NCBI RefSeq assembly: GCF_018760735.1
Contig: NZ_JAHHZN010000009.1
Coordinates: 62,001-126,000 of the forward strand
Length of the DNA stretch: 64,000 bases
Source: Hymenobacter piscis
GTDB lineage: Bacteria; Bacteroidota; Bacteroidia; Cytophagales; Hymenobacteraceae
Direction: 5' to 3'
Part shown: positions 40,588 through 50,197 of the stretch, piece by piece
Position numbering within the stretch: position 1 is the stretch's first letter
Layout: the number at the start of each line of letters is the position of its first letter
Notes under the pieces: model-generated
Databases searched by the model: none
What the model was told of the DNA's origin: nothing
What the model saw: the letters and a program-made list of their open reading frames with translations, nothing else
Translations under genes and position numbers: made by a program

Positions 40588-42702
40588 TCACCATTTCACC
40601 GCTACGCCGGCGTACCAGTTGCGGGCGGGGGCGGGCTGGAAGTAGCGGCTGCCAAAGGCGTTCAGGTCGTTGCCCAGGGAGTAGCGCCGGTCCGTCAGGT
40701 TTTCGCCGCCTCCGAATACATCCAAAGCCAGCGGGCCGAGGCGACCGCGCCAGCCGCCCCGGCTGCCGAAGGTCCAGTAGCCGGCCGCGTACTCGGTGTT
40801 GGCATCGTTGAGCGGCAGGCGGCTCTGGTGGCTGACGGTGGGGCTGAGGTAGAAGCCGTAACGCTGGCGAAAATCGAGGCCGGCCGTGAGCGTGTGCGGG
40901 GCGGTGCCCGTGAGACGGTTACCGCCGAAGTCCTGCCCACCGGTTTCGTAGTTTCCGAAGCGGTAGTAGTTGTAAGCGTAGCTCACAAAGGCGCGGAGGC
41001 TGGATTCGGTAAAGGTATTTTGGTGTGTACCTCCTACAAAGTACTGGTTTCGCACCCATCTTTCCTGCCACAACAGCCCGCTCAATGCCACTTCAACGCC
41101 GCGCTGGCGGGTGGTGCCGGCGTTGGTGAACAGTTGAGTGCCCAGGTCGGTGGTGCGGGTGGTGATGGTCTGGCGCAGGCGCTGGTCGTAGAGGGCCACG
41201 TCGTAGTGCAGGCGCCGGCGCCCAAAGTCGCCCCGGGCGCCGACCTCGTAGCTGGTGGCCCGCTCGGCCTGCAGGGCCCGGTTGATGGACCCGTCAGAAG
41301 GCCGGATTTCCTCCTCGGTAGGCGGCGAGAAGCCGGTGCTCACGCTGCCGTACACCGTCAGCCCCGCTCCAAATTCGCGCAGCAGCGCCACCCTCGGCGA
41401 CACCTGGGGTTGGAAGTTGCGCGCCAGCTCGTAGCCAGCGGGGTTGGTAGCCGCGTCGGAGAGGCGGCTGATGCGGTAGCGCAGGCGGTTGTAGCTGGCC
41501 CCGGCCGTGAGTTGTAGCCCGGCGGGCAGCTCGTAGTCGGCCTGGGCGAAGGCGAAGCCGGTGAGGGTCCGGATTTCATCGTCGTAGCGCAGAGCCCCGG
41601 GCTGGCCGGCGCGGTTCTGGTAGTTGCGGGAGCTTTCGAAGCTGGTCTGGGCTTCGGCCCCGGCCTGCAGGCGCAGGGTGCGGCCGGCCAGGGCGGTGCG
41701 GTAGCTGAGCACCGTGCGCCCGCCCCCGCCCAGTAGGGTGTTGCGCTCGAAGTCGATGAGGAAGGGCGTGTTGATGCGGCTGCCGCTCAGGTAGAGCATG
41801 GAGTTCAGTCGCCAGCGGTCCGAGAGCCGGGCTTCGTGAGTGGCACCGAGCAGGGCGGCGCGGGCGGCGTAGTAGGTGCGCTGCTGCACGGTGCCGGGCG
41901 CGGTACCCGTGCCCGGCCGGGCCTGGCGCGGGTCGGCCCGAAACTGGGCCCGCGTCAGGCCGCCGGGCAGCTGGTAGCGGATATCAGCGAAGAGCGCGTG
42001 CAGGCCAACGGTCTGCCGGGCCGTGGGCTGCCATTCCCCATCGAGCGTAAGCACGTCGCGGCGCAGGGCACTCTGCTCCCGGTAGCCGTCGAGGCTCTGG
42101 CGGGCGTAGGCGGCGCGCAGGTAGCCAGTGGCCGAGCCCGTTTCCACGGCCACCGTAGTGCGCCGTAGCCCGAAGCTGCCGGCGGTGAAGCCCGCCGACA
42201 CGGTGGTTTCATCGGCGGCCGGGCGGCGGCCGGTCAGGAGCACGGCCCCGCCGGTGCCGGCCCCGTACACGCTGGCGGCCGGCCCTTTTATCACTTCCAG
42301 CCCGCCCAGCAGACTGGGGTCGAGCAGGTTCAGGGGGGTGCTGCCGCTGGCTTCGGTGAGCGGGATGCCCTGGTAGTAGACCTTGGTATTGCGCACCCCG
42401 AAGGGTGAGCGGAGCGTGCTGCCCCGCACGCTGAGCCGGTAGCTGGCCGTGGCCCGCTCTTCCAGCCGCACTCCGGGCAGCGTGTTCACGGCCTGGGTAA
42501 GGGCATTCTGCGGGAACCGCTCAAAGTCGCGGGCCTGCAGGACACCCACGGCGGCGGCGGTGCGGCGCAGGGGCAGCTGCTGGCCGTAGCCGGTAATGGT
42601 GGCTTCGGGCAGGGCCACGGCGCGGGCAGTATCGGGCGGGGCGGTTTGGGCCAGGGCAGTAACGGGCAGCAGCCAGAGTGGCGCGGCGTAGCGGTAGGGC
42701 AT
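40588..42702 (-). CDS. TonB-dependent outer-membrane receptor
   Basis: 704 aa from ATG 42702, which starts a signal peptide (MPYRYAAPLWLLPVTALAQ). Plug domain about 30-165: LPEATITGYGQQLPLRRTAA (TonB-box-like), ALTQAVNTLPGVRLEERATA, LEVIKGPAASVYGAGTGGAVL. The barrel about 170-704 has alternating aromatic strands and ends WYAGVAVKW. There is no N-terminal carboxypeptidase-like domain, so it is not of the SusC type. The ligand is unknown; siderophore, vitamin or metal uptake are all possible, and no cobalamin or TPP riboswitch is visible upstream. Confidence 0.92.
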   Translation of the reverse strand: MPYRYAAPLWLLPVTALAQTAPPDTARAVALPEATITGYGQQLPLRRTAAAVGVLQARDFERFPQNALTQAVNTLPGVRLEERATASYRLSVRGSTLRSPFGVRNTKVYYQGIPLTEASGSTPLNLLDPSLLGGLEVIKGPAASVYGAGTGGAVLLTGRRPAADETTVSAGFTAGSFGLRRTTVAVETGSATGYLRAAYARQSLDGYREQSALRRDVLTLDGEWQPTARQTVGLHALFADIRYQLPGGLTRAQFRADPRQARPGTGTAPGTVQQRTYYAARAALLGATHEARLSDRWRLNSMLYLSGSRINTPFLIDFERNTLLGGGGRTVLSYRTALAGRTLRLQAGAEAQTSFESSRNYQNRAGQPGALRYDDEIRTLTGFAFAQADYELPAGLQLTAGASYNRLRYRISRLSDAATNPAGYELARNFQPQVSPRVALLREFGAGLTVYGSVSTGFSPPTEEEIRPSDGSINRALQAERATSYEVGARGDFGRRRLHYDVALYDQRLRQTITTRTTDLGTQLFTNAGTTRQRGVEVALSGLLWQERWVRNQYFVGGTHQNTFTESSLRAFVSYAYNYYRFGNYETGGQDFGGNRLTGTAPHTLTAGLDFRQRYGFYLSPTVSHQSRLPLNDANTEYAAGYWTFGSRGGWRGRLGPLALDVFGGGENLTDRRYSLGNDLNAFGSRYFQPAPARNWYAGVAVKW

Positions 42703-43190
42703 TATGCAGAAGAAGGGAGAAATCAGAAGGGAGAACCAAGATGCGAAGCCGCGCTGGTTCGGATTTGCTAACCTAAAATCAGCGGTTAGGGTTGGGGAAA
42801 ATCGAATTGGGAGTTGGCACGCGTTTTTGAGCGAGCAGTTAGTCCGACTACCCATGGGGCTTGTTGCGGTGGGTTGCGTTGAACGCCCGGCATATCAGTG
42901 CCGGGCGAGCGACTGGTGTAGTGGCAGCAACGGCCCCTTGAAGCGCCGCTTCCTACAAGAACGAGCCTATCAGGCTCTTACCGGCAAACGGCTAGTATAG
43001 AATAAAGGGAATCTATTGTGCTTTTTCGAGCTTATTGCCTGATTTCCGGAATTTTACAGTTGATTTGTTTCGCGTGAGAATCCGGTTAACCGTCGGATTT
43101 CATCCTTGATTCCCTCTCGCAAGTCTGGTCTGCACGTCGGGCCCTCCCTAACCACTACTGCCCCCTTTCCAATCACCTACACTTACTCGT
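42703..43190. other. Divergent promoter region
   Basis: 488 bp between the TonB receptor and the large surface protein. Contains a perfect 9-bp hairpin (CGCCCGGCA/TGCCGGGCG, 42884-42907). A loose GCTAACC...GGTTAG pair lies at about 42768-42790. No exact TAnnTTTG box, riboswitch or gene was found. Confidence 0.55.
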
Positions 43191-46100
43191 ATGACTTCAC
43201 CCTTATTCTCCCGGTGCTGGCTGCCGTTGTTGGCGGCCTTACTGACGGTTCTGCCGGGTCGGGCCCAGAACCTGCTGACCAACCCCGATTTTGAAAGTGG
43301 TAACACGGGTTTCACGTCGCAGTACACGTACGTAGCTACTCCCGCCGGCAACTCCACGGCCGGTCGCTACGCCCTGGTTACCGACAGTAAGACCTTCAAC
43401 ACGGCCTTCGGTTCTTTCGGCGACCACACTACCGGCTCCGGCCAGTATCTGATTGCCGACGGAGCTACCTCGGCTACCACCATCCTGTGGGAACAGACCG
43501 TTACCGGACTTACCCCGAATCAGAATTACCAATTCTCCTTCTGGCTGCTGAATGCCATTAACACGAACCGGGCGCAGATCCAGGTTTCCGCTAACGGCAC
43601 CGATGTCGGTACTTCGTTCACGAATCCCAACGACGGGGGAAACTGGCAGCTTAACACCGTGACGGTAAATCCCGGCAGCGGCACGCAACTCATCCTGCGC
43701 CTGCGCAACCTGAGAACGGCAACGGGTGGCAACGACTTCGGCATCGACGATGTGGCGCTGACGGCCCCGATGGCCAACAACCAGCTCACAGCAAACAACG
43801 TCACGACGGCGGTCATCAGTACGTCGGCTACCACTTTTCCCACTCAGATCAGCCCCCTGCGTGCCACCATCACCGGCCCGGCCGGGGCTACGGTGTCTTA
43901 TTTCACGCTGCTGACCATTCCCGCCTCGGGAACCCTGCGCCTGGGTAGCAACGGTCCGCTCCTGACGGCCGGACAGTCGCTGAACGCAACGGAAGCTGGT
44001 CAGCTCTTCTATACGCCAGCCAGCTCCACCACGCAGAATCTGACCTTCACCTACCGCGTGACCGACAGCAACGGCAACTTCAGCCCGTCCGCGGCCACTT
44101 ACACCATTCCCCTTGTGGCTCCTGCTCCGCCCGCCAACTGCGGACCGGCCTACGGCGGCGGGGCCCCTTCGAGTGGTCTCTCGGCCAATTACTACCCCGG
44201 ATATTTTGCTGACAACCTGAATTTCTTTGCCACTACTACACCCGGGCTCACGCGCATCGATCCGCAGCTGAACTTTGGCGGCAGCAGCTGGGGCAACATT
44301 GTGCCCCCGGCTACAGGCACTGCCACCAACCCGAATCAGTTTTCGACCCGCCACCGTGGGAGCGTGTACGTTCCTGCCACGGGCGCTTACACCTTCTATC
44401 TGACTTCCGATGATGCGTCCTTCATGTGGATAGATGGCAATGCCTTCTCTCCTACCGTTGCGAATGCCTTCATTAACAACGGGGGTCTGCACGGATCGAG
44501 AACTGTACAAAACACCGTCACCCTGTCGGCCGGCCTGCACAACGTGTTGGTCTACTATGGCGAAGACGGTGGGGGCGATGTGCTGACGTTGGAATACAGC
44601 AGCGCGGCCGGCGCAGGCATCAGCCGGCAGGTTGTTCCCAACAGCGCCCTGTGCGCCGGGCAGAGTGCCTTGCCGCCCACGGCGACCAACGTAACCAACT
44701 CGCCGGCCATGCCCAGCAGCAATGCCGCTACCGGTATTGCCGCTCTGGCCGGCTCCGACCCCAACGCGGGCGGCTCAGTCACGCGCTATCTGATTGCCAG
44801 CCTGCCGGCTCCCGCCAGCGGCATCCTGTACCTGGGGCAGGGCGGCGCGCCCATCACGCTCAACCAGTCGTTGACGGCGGCGGAGGCGGCCACGCTTAGC
44901 TTCGACCCGGAACCTGGTTTCACGGGTAACGCCACGTTTACGTTTTACGCCGTTAACAACGCCGGCATCAGCTCCAACACGCCCGCTACGTACACCATTC
45001 CGGTGGTAGGACCGGTGGCCGATGTGACGACTTCCCTGAGCGGCCCCGCCACACTGGGCGCCAACCTGTCGTCGGGCACGTTTACTGTCACGTTCACCAA
45101 TAATGGACCTCAGCCGGCTACTCAGGTCACGCAGACCGTGCGCCTGCCCACGGGTGCCACCATGACGGCAGCTCAACAGGCGGCCCTGCCTTCTACGGCT
45201 GGTTACGATGCGGCCACCAACACCATCAACTTTGGTACAGTACCCGTGCTCAACAGCGGTACTACCAACACCTATACATTCAGTTTCCGCTCCCCCGCTA
45301 CGCAGGGCGCCAATACCCTGGTCAGTAACGTGGGCACCACCACCAGTCAGGGCTCAAACAGCGCCGTCGACCAGTTCACGCTGAACGTAACAGTGCAGGC
45401 CGGCAACTTCTTTGTAACCAACGACGACTCCAACGAAGTACCCGCCAATACCACCAAAACGGGCAACATCATCCTCAACGATGCCAACCCGCAGAACTTA
45501 GCTAATAACGGCTTCGAAGTGCAGCTGGTAGGCGCCGGGGTCAGCCACGGCACGCTTACGCTCAACGCCAACGGCAGCTACAGCTACACGCCCGTAGGCG
45601 GCTACCTGGGTCCCGATACGTTCACGTACCGCGTGCGCGTACCGGGTGCCTCGCCCGAGTTTTCCAACATCTCCACCGTTACCCTGAACGTGTATGACAG
45701 CAATCAGGTGTGTACCATCGGCACGGGTAACAACCTGGTGGTGAACCCCAGCTTCACGGATGGCAACACGGGCTTTAGCTCCGCTTACGGCTACGTGGTT
45801 GATGACCCGGCCACCAACCGCGAGCTGGTACCCGAAGCCCTGTACGGGGTTGGTGCCGAAGCCGCCAACTACCATCCCTCCTTCAGTGGCACGGGCCGCA
45901 ATGGCGTGGGCGACAACTTCATGATTGTGAACGGCTCGCAGAACCTGTCGGTGGTTTACCAGCAAATCATCAATGTGCAGCCCAACACGTACTACAGCTT
46001 CTCGGCCTATGCCAACAGCGTTAACGGTAACAGTCCGGCCCAGCTTGGCTTCGTCATCAATGGCAAGTCGACCTCGAACGTTACCACGCTCGATGGCACC

Positions 46101-47129
46101 CGTAACTACACCCAGATTGCCGACCTCTGGTTTTCGGGCAGCAGCACCACGGCCGTGTTTGAAATCCGGGATGTGAACAAGGCCACGGGTGGCAACGACT
46201 TCGGCCTCGACGATATTTACTTCGGTACCTGCACGGTAGGCCTGACGGCCAACGACGTAAACAACCGCTTTATGAGCAACGAGGCGCCGGCCACCAGCAT
46301 TGCCGCTCTGAGCGCTACCGTGACGGCCGGTCCGGCCCTGAATTCGTTTATCATTCAGACCCTGCCCAACGCTGATGCGGGCGTGCTCTTCCTCGATAAC
46401 GTGGTGGTCATTCCGGGGCAGGAAATTATGCTGGCCGATGCTGGCAAGCTTTTCTTTGACCCCAAAGCTGCTTACGTAGGCACGGCCCAATTTACCTACA
46501 CTGCCACCGATGTCAGCGGGGCCGGTAGCCGCAATACGGCTACGTACAGCCTGCCCGTTGGCAACCAGCCCCTGCCGGTTACCCTCACGGGTTTCGAGGC
46601 TCAGCTCAGCGGCCGCACCGATGCGCTGCTGACCTGGGAAACGGCCGCCGAGCTCAACAATGACCACTTCGAGGTGGAGCGCAGCCTGGATGGCCGCACC
46701 TTTGGCATCATCACCCGCGTAGCCGGCCGCGGCACTACCAACCAGGCCACCCGCTACGCGCACACCGATGCCGGGGTGGGCGCCCGCAGCACTGGCCTCG
46801 TATACTACCGCCTGCGCCAGGTAGACCGTGATGGCACGGCCACTTACTCCGGCATCCGGACGGTTACCTTCCGCCCCGATGTAACGGCTGATATTACCCT
46901 CTACCCCAACCCTGCCACCGCCCTCACCCGCCTCGATATGCGCCTGCTGCCCGCCGGCACCTACCAGGTTCGGGTATTGGATAATGTGGGACGTGAGGTG
47001 CTACACCTGAGCGCCGAAGGTGGTGCCGAGCCCGCCCTGGACCTGCATGCCGTGGCCTCTGGCACCTACATCGTGCTGGTGCGGGCCGAAAATGGCCAGC
47101 AGTTCACGAAACGTCTGGTGAAGGAATAG
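43191..47129 (+). CDS. Large multidomain surface protein with PA14, DUF11-like, cadherin-like and T9SS type A domains
   Basis: 1312 aa. Signal peptide ends about residue 25 (LTVLPGRAQ). Order as I read it: jelly-roll carbohydrate-binding-like domain (26-195, LLTNPDFESGNTGF); cadherin-like module (196-305); PA14 domain (about 325-490, GLSANYYPGYFADN, then AYTFYLTSDDASFMWIDG); cadherin-like (495-605); DUF11-like (606-735); Ig/cadherin-like (738-835, NGSYSYTPVGGYLGPDTFTY); a second copy of the jelly-roll (840-1015, LVVNPSFTDGNTGF, ending GGNDFGLDDI like the first GGNDFGIDDV); cadherin-like; FN3-like (1125-1225); T9SS sorting domain from about 1233 (ITLYPNPATALTRL). A likely adhesin or glycan-binding surface protein. 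Confidence 0.9.
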   Translation: MTSPLFSRCWLPLLAALLTVLPGRAQNLLTNPDFESGNTGFTSQYTYVATPAGNSTAGRYALVTDSKTFNTAFGSFGDHTTGSGQYLIADGATSATTILWEQTVTGLTPNQNYQFSFWLLNAINTNRAQIQVSANGTDVGTSFTNPNDGGNWQLNTVTVNPGSGTQLILRLRNLRTATGGNDFGIDDVALTAPMANNQLTANNVTTAVISTSATTFPTQISPLRATITGPAGATVSYFTLLTIPASGTLRLGSNGPLLTAGQSLNATEAGQLFYTPASSTTQNLTFTYRVTDSNGNFSPSAATYTIPLVAPAPPANCGPAYGGGAPSSGLSANYYPGYFADNLNFFATTTPGLTRIDPQLNFGGSSWGNIVPPATGTATNPNQFSTRHRGSVYVPATGAYTFYLTSDDASFMWIDGNAFSPTVANAFINNGGLHGSRTVQNTVTLSAGLHNVLVYYGEDGGGDVLTLEYSSAAGAGISRQVVPNSALCAGQSALPPTATNVTNSPAMPSSNAATGIAALAGSDPNAGGSVTRYLIASLPAPASGILYLGQGGAPITLNQSLTAAEAATLSFDPEPGFTGNATFTFYAVNNAGISSNTPATYTIPVVGPVADVTTSLSGPATLGANLSSGTFTVTFTNNGPQPATQVTQTVRLPTGATMTAAQQAALPSTAGYDAATNTINFGTVPVLNSGTTNTYTFSFRSPATQGANTLVSNVGTTTSQGSNSAVDQFTLNVTVQAGNFFVTNDDSNEVPANTTKTGNIILNDANPQNLANNGFEVQLVGAGVSHGTLTLNANGSYSYTPVGGYLGPDTFTYRVRVPGASPEFSNISTVTLNVYDSNQVCTIGTGNNLVVNPSFTDGNTGFSSAYGYVVDDPATNRELVPEALYGVGAEAANYHPSFSGTGRNGVGDNFMIVNGSQNLSVVYQQIINVQPNTYYSFSAYANSVNGNSPAQLGFVINGKSTSNVTTLDGTRNYTQIADLWFSGSSTTAVFEIRDVNKATGGNDFGLDDIYFGTCTVGLTANDVNNRFMSNEAPATSIAALSATVTAGPALNSFIIQTLPNADAGVLFLDNVVVIPGQEIMLADAGKLFFDPKAAYVGTAQFTYTATDVSGAGSRNTATYSLPVGNQPLPVTLTGFEAQLSGRTDALLTWETAAELNNDHFEVERSLDGRTFGIITRVAGRGTTNQATRYAHTDAGVGARSTGLVYYRLRQVDRDGTATYSGIRTVTFRPDVTADITLYPNPATALTRLDMRLLPAGTYQVRVLDNVGREVLHLSAEGGAEPALDLHAVASGTYIVLVRAENGQQFTKRLVKE

Positions 47130-47149
47130 TCCTTCTTGCCTGTACGGGT

Positions 47150-47191
47150 AAACGCCCGCTTTTTCCGCTACCGGAAGAAGCGGGCGTTTTT
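47150..47191 (+). terminator. Terminator of the large surface protein gene
   Basis: AAACGCCCGCTT and AAGCGGGCGTTT form the stem with an inner CCG/CGG pairing; T5 follows. Confidence 0.9.
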
Positions 47192-47255
47192 CGTTTTCAC
47201 ACGAAAACTCCGGCCCGGACCGTTTATCTTCCGTCACTTATCCTACCCGCTACTT

Positions 47256-47957
47256 ATGTCTGCTCTACTGCTCCCCTACCCCCGTCGCACCCGCCGCCGC
47301 CTGTTGCTGCCGCCGGGTCTGCTGGCCCTGGCGTGGCTGCTGTGGCTGGGTTGCGTGGCGGTGCCGCAACTGCGGGGAGGAGCACGAATGCACTTGGTCG
47401 CACTGCTTGTTCCTGGTCCTCTGAAATTCGGCTGGCACACTAATCTACTGCAACACCGAATAGATGAAGGTATCCATGAGTTGAGTATAGCCCGTCAGGT
47501 TCAGACAGTTCCATCGTCTACTTGGCTTCGGTATTTTTACGAACAACAACTTCACTTCTCGCTGCCTCAAAATACCCAAGGAGCCACCTGGCAGGGAGTG
47601 GCTTTTCATTTTGATGGGGCTCCATCATATGGAGGAGCATCTCTGTTGGCCTCGTTAGAACGTCAATCTGACATTCTATACTGGTTTGTGAATGCTCCGG
47701 CAGGTGGAACGGCTTATGCATTTCGGATGCCGCCAGCCAATTTCGTTGAAAATGTAGGCTACATTGCCGATCCATGTATGTGTCATGATGTAATGCCATT
47801 TCAAGAACCGATGACACTGATCCGTGTCAAGGATATAATCGTGTCTGACATTGCTTTTTATCTCGCCCCCGAGTGGCGCAATACTTGGCTGCTGCTGTTA
47901 CTTCTTGCCACCCTTTCCACTTGGAAGCTACGGCGGCAGTGGTGGGTAGAGGCTTAG
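47256..47957 (+). CDS. Hypothetical membrane protein with a low-GC central part
   Basis: 233 aa from ATG 47256. N-terminal membrane segment (about 16-38, LLLPPGLLALAWLLWLGCVAV) and C-terminal one (about 208-222, WLLLLLLATLSTWKL) frame a periplasmic beta-rich domain with CMCH (about 178-181). The outer parts are GC-rich and host-like, while bases 47390-47870 are AT-richer with unlike codons (ATAGATGAAGG, TCATATGG), as if the centre came from elsewhere. No family recognised. Confidence 0.6.
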   Translation: MSALLLPYPRRTRRRLLLPPGLLALAWLLWLGCVAVPQLRGGARMHLVALLVPGPLKFGWHTNLLQHRIDEGIHELSIARQVQTVPSSTWLRYFYEQQLHFSLPQNTQGATWQGVAFHFDGAPSYGGASLLASLERQSDILYWFVNAPAGGTAYAFRMPPANFVENVGYIADPCMCHDVMPFQEPMTLIRVKDIIVSDIAFYLAPEWRNTWLLLLLLATLSTWKLRRQWWVEA

Positions 47958-48013
47958 GTTTCGCACAGTGTTTGGCAGTGAAAACAGCCTAGCGGAGTAT
48001 ATCTTGCCGGGAT

Positions 48014-49264
48014 ATGCCTAAACTGTTTCGTAACCTCACCGTGCAGGTGCTCGTGGCCATTGGGCTGGGGGTGCTGGTGGGCGCTTTGTTCCCCGCCTTC
48101 GGGGCCGGCCTCAAGCCCCTCGGCGACGCCTTCATCGGCCTCATCAAAATGCTCATCGCCCCCATCATCTTCCTGACGGTGGTGCTGGGCATGGGCAACA
48201 TCGGCGACCTGAAGAAGGTGGGCCGCCTGGGCGGCAAGGCGTTGCTCTACTTCGAGCTCGTGACCACCCTGGCCCTGGTGATTGGCGTGGCCGCCGCCAA
48301 CCTCATCCGGCCCGGCGCGGGTGTGGCCACTGGTCCGGTGGCCGCCGGGGCTGCGGCCACCCGCCAGTACAGCGAGAAAGCCGCCGACATGGACTGGCTG
48401 GCCTTCTTCACCCACATCATCCCCGATAACTTCGTGGGCGCTTTCACCAGCGGCGAGGTGCTGCAGGTGCTGCTGGTGGCCGTGCTGTTCGGGGCGGCGC
48501 TGGCCCGCGTGCCGGCTGCCGTGAGCGGGCCGCTGCTGGACACGCTGGAGCGCCTGAGCCGGGTGTTTTTCGGGGTGCTAAGCCTGGTGATGAAGCTGGC
48601 CCCGCTGGGCGCGTTCGGGGGCATGGCCTTCACCATCGGCAAGTACGGGCTGGCGGCGCTGCGGCCCCTGGCTTTGCTCATGGGCTCGGTGTACCTGACC
48701 ATGTTTCTGTTCATTTTCGGGGTGCTGGGCGGTATTGCGCGCTTCTACGGGTTCAGCTTGTGGCGGCTGCTGGTCTTTATCCGGGAGGAACTGCTGATTG
48801 TGCTGGGCACGTCGTCGTCGGAGTCGGCGCTGCCGGGGCTGCTGGACAAGCTCACGGCCTTCGGGTGCGCCCGGCCGGTGGTGGGGCTGGTGGTGCCCAC
48901 GGGCTACTCCTTCAACCTCGATGGCACGACCATCTACCTTTCAATGTGCACCATTTTCCTGGCTCAGGCCTTCCAGGTGCCGCTTACCCTGGGCCAGCAG
49001 CTCACCATCATCGGCATTCTGATGCTCACCAGCAAGGGCGCGGCGGGCGTTACGGGCTCGGGCTTTATCGTGCTGGCCTCCACGCTGGCGGCCATCAAGG
49101 TCATTCCCGTGGAAGGCATGGCCCTGCTGCTGGGCGTGGATCGGTTTATGTCGGAAGCCCGGGCCATCACCAACCTCATCGGCAATGCCGTGGCCACCGT
49201 CGTCATTGCCAAGAGCGAAGGCGAATTCGACGAGCACAAGCACCAGCTGGCCATTGGGGGATGA
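48014..49264 (+). CDS. Dicarboxylate/amino acid:cation symporter (DAACS family)
   Basis: 416 aa. About eight membrane helices plus two re-entrant loops. Hallmarks: [16 protein letters not shown], the serine-rich loop [16 protein letters not shown], the substrate/cation segment [24 protein letters not shown] (NMDGT-like), and [21 protein letters not shown], then [20 protein letters not shown]. It imports C4-dicarboxylates or acidic amino acids with H+ or Na+; DctA, GltP and related members cannot be told apart by eye. Its stop is followed at once by a repeat element. Confidence 0.93.
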   Translation: MPKLFRNLTVQVLVAIGLGVLVGALFPAFGAGLKPLGDAFIGLIKMLIAPIIFLTVVLGMGNIGDLKKVGRLGGKALLYFELVTTLALVIGVAAANLIRPGAGVATGPVAAGAAATRQYSEKAADMDWLAFFTHIIPDNFVGAFTSGEVLQVLLVAVLFGAALARVPAAVSGPLLDTLERLSRVFFGVLSLVMKLAPLGAFGGMAFTIGKYGLAALRPLALLMGSVYLTMFLFIFGVLGGIARFYGFSLWRLLVFIREELLIVLGTSSSESALPGLLDKLTAFGCARPVVGLVVPTGYSFNLDGTTIYLSMCTIFLAQAFQVPLTLGQQLTIIGILMLTSKGAAGVTGSGFIVLASTLAAIKVIPVEGMALLLGVDRFMSEARAITNLIGNAVATVVIAKSEGEFDEHKHQLAIGG

Positions 49265-49497
49265 GTGACTCGGTGAATGGGTGAATGGTCATTGCGAGGA
49301 GACACGACGAAGCAATCCGTCCTTCACGCAGTCCAAAGCCCGGAGCAAACACGAAGCCCCTGACGTGCGGACGCCAAGGGGTTTGAAATAGGTCGAAGCT
49401 GGGAAGAAGGTGAAGGACGGATTGCTTCGTCGTGTCTCCTCGCAATGACCATCCAACCATTCACCCATCCAACCATTCACCCATCCAACCTCTCTTC
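49262..49497. repeat. Long inverted repeat with 41-bp perfect arms and flanking short repeats
   Basis: Left arm 49287-49327 and right arm 49410-49450 are exact reverse complements (41 of 41; core words ATTGCGAGGAGACACGACG). Outside, GGTGAATG units at 49272-49288 are answered by CCATTCAC/CCATCCAA units at 49448-49494. The loop (82 nt) has its own small hairpin with AAGCCCCT/AGGGGTTT. The element starts at the TGA stop of the transporter and ends just before the ATG at 49501. Confidence 0.95.
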
Positions 49498-49500
49498 CCC

Positions 49501-50049
49501 ATGCCCGCCCTTTCCCCCGATCTTCGCAAAGCCTTATTCAGCCTGCCCACCAAAGAGAAAGACCAGCTGCTGGCCCGCCTCGTGGCCCAGGACGCGGTGC
49601 TCACCGAGCAGCTTGCGTTTCGGCTGCTGGAGGGTGAGGACGGGCTGGCGTTGCGCCGGGAGCGGCTGCGCCAGCAGGTCGATGACCCGGTGCGCGGCTT
49701 CCACCAGACGCCCAACGACCTGCTCCATATCCTGCGTCAGCTCCAGCAGCGGCTCACCTACCACGCGAAAATCACGGGCGACGCCACCGGCACCCTCGAC
49801 CTGAGCCTGCGTCTGCTGCGCAACGTGCTGCATCATCAGCCCGAGGCCACCGCCCGCCTCCACGGCCCCAGCCAGCCGCTGCTCCAGCACCTGGCCCGCC
49901 GCACCCAGGAGGTGCTGCAGGCCCTTGGCAAGCTCCACGAGGACTACCGGGTGGAATTCGCACCTGCCGTGAACGAGCTGCTCACCCTACTCTACGCCTC
50001 CGCCGCCGCCCCCCTGGCCCGGGAACTGGCCCTCCCTGTGAGATGGTGA
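49501..50049 (+). CDS. Conserved hypothetical helical protein
   Basis: 182 aa. ATG 49501 follows the repeat element directly; in-frame upstream codons belong to the repeat. All-helical, rich in Leu, Arg, Gln and His (LRKALFSLPTKEKDQLLARL, LLHILRQLQQRLTYHAKI). No signal or membrane segment. No known family recognised. The last codons (VRW, then TGA) already lie in the GTGAGATG repeat, so the C-terminus is partly encoded by the repeat. Confidence 0.65.
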   Translation: MPALSPDLRKALFSLPTKEKDQLLARLVAQDAVLTEQLAFRLLEGEDGLALRRERLRQQVDDPVRGFHQTPNDLLHILRQLQQRLTYHAKITGDATGTLDLSLRLLRNVLHHQPEATARLHGPSQPLLQHLARRTQEVLQALGKLHEDYRVEFAPAVNELLTLLYASAAAPLARELALPVRW

Positions 50050-50195
50050 AATGGTGAAATGGTGAGATGGTGAGTTTGACGTTCTGGAATCCTGATTGCG
50101 CGGCATAAATAACCTGCGCTATCAGGATTCCAGAACGTCAAACTCACCATCTCACTATCTCACCATTTCACCATTTCACCACTTCACCACCTCAC
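50038..50195. repeat. Inverted repeat of 8-mers spanning a stop codon
   Basis: Left part 50038-50077 is GTGAGATG-GTGAAATG, GTGAAATG-GTGAGATG, GTGAG; then a unique stem. 50064-50096 and 50121-50153 are exact reverse complements, and the right side goes on to about 50195 with CACCATTT/CACCATCT units, one unit more than the left. The unit family is the same as at 40469 but the central stem is different. It begins inside the last codons of the upstream gene and ends near the stop of the TonB-like gene. Confidence 0.93.
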
Positions 50196-50197
50196 CT

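Noticed and set aside
42703-43190. Cobalamin or TPP riboswitch ahead of the TonB receptor
   Set aside because: I looked for the conserved box words on the minus strand and found none; only a short hairpin at 42884-42907 is present.
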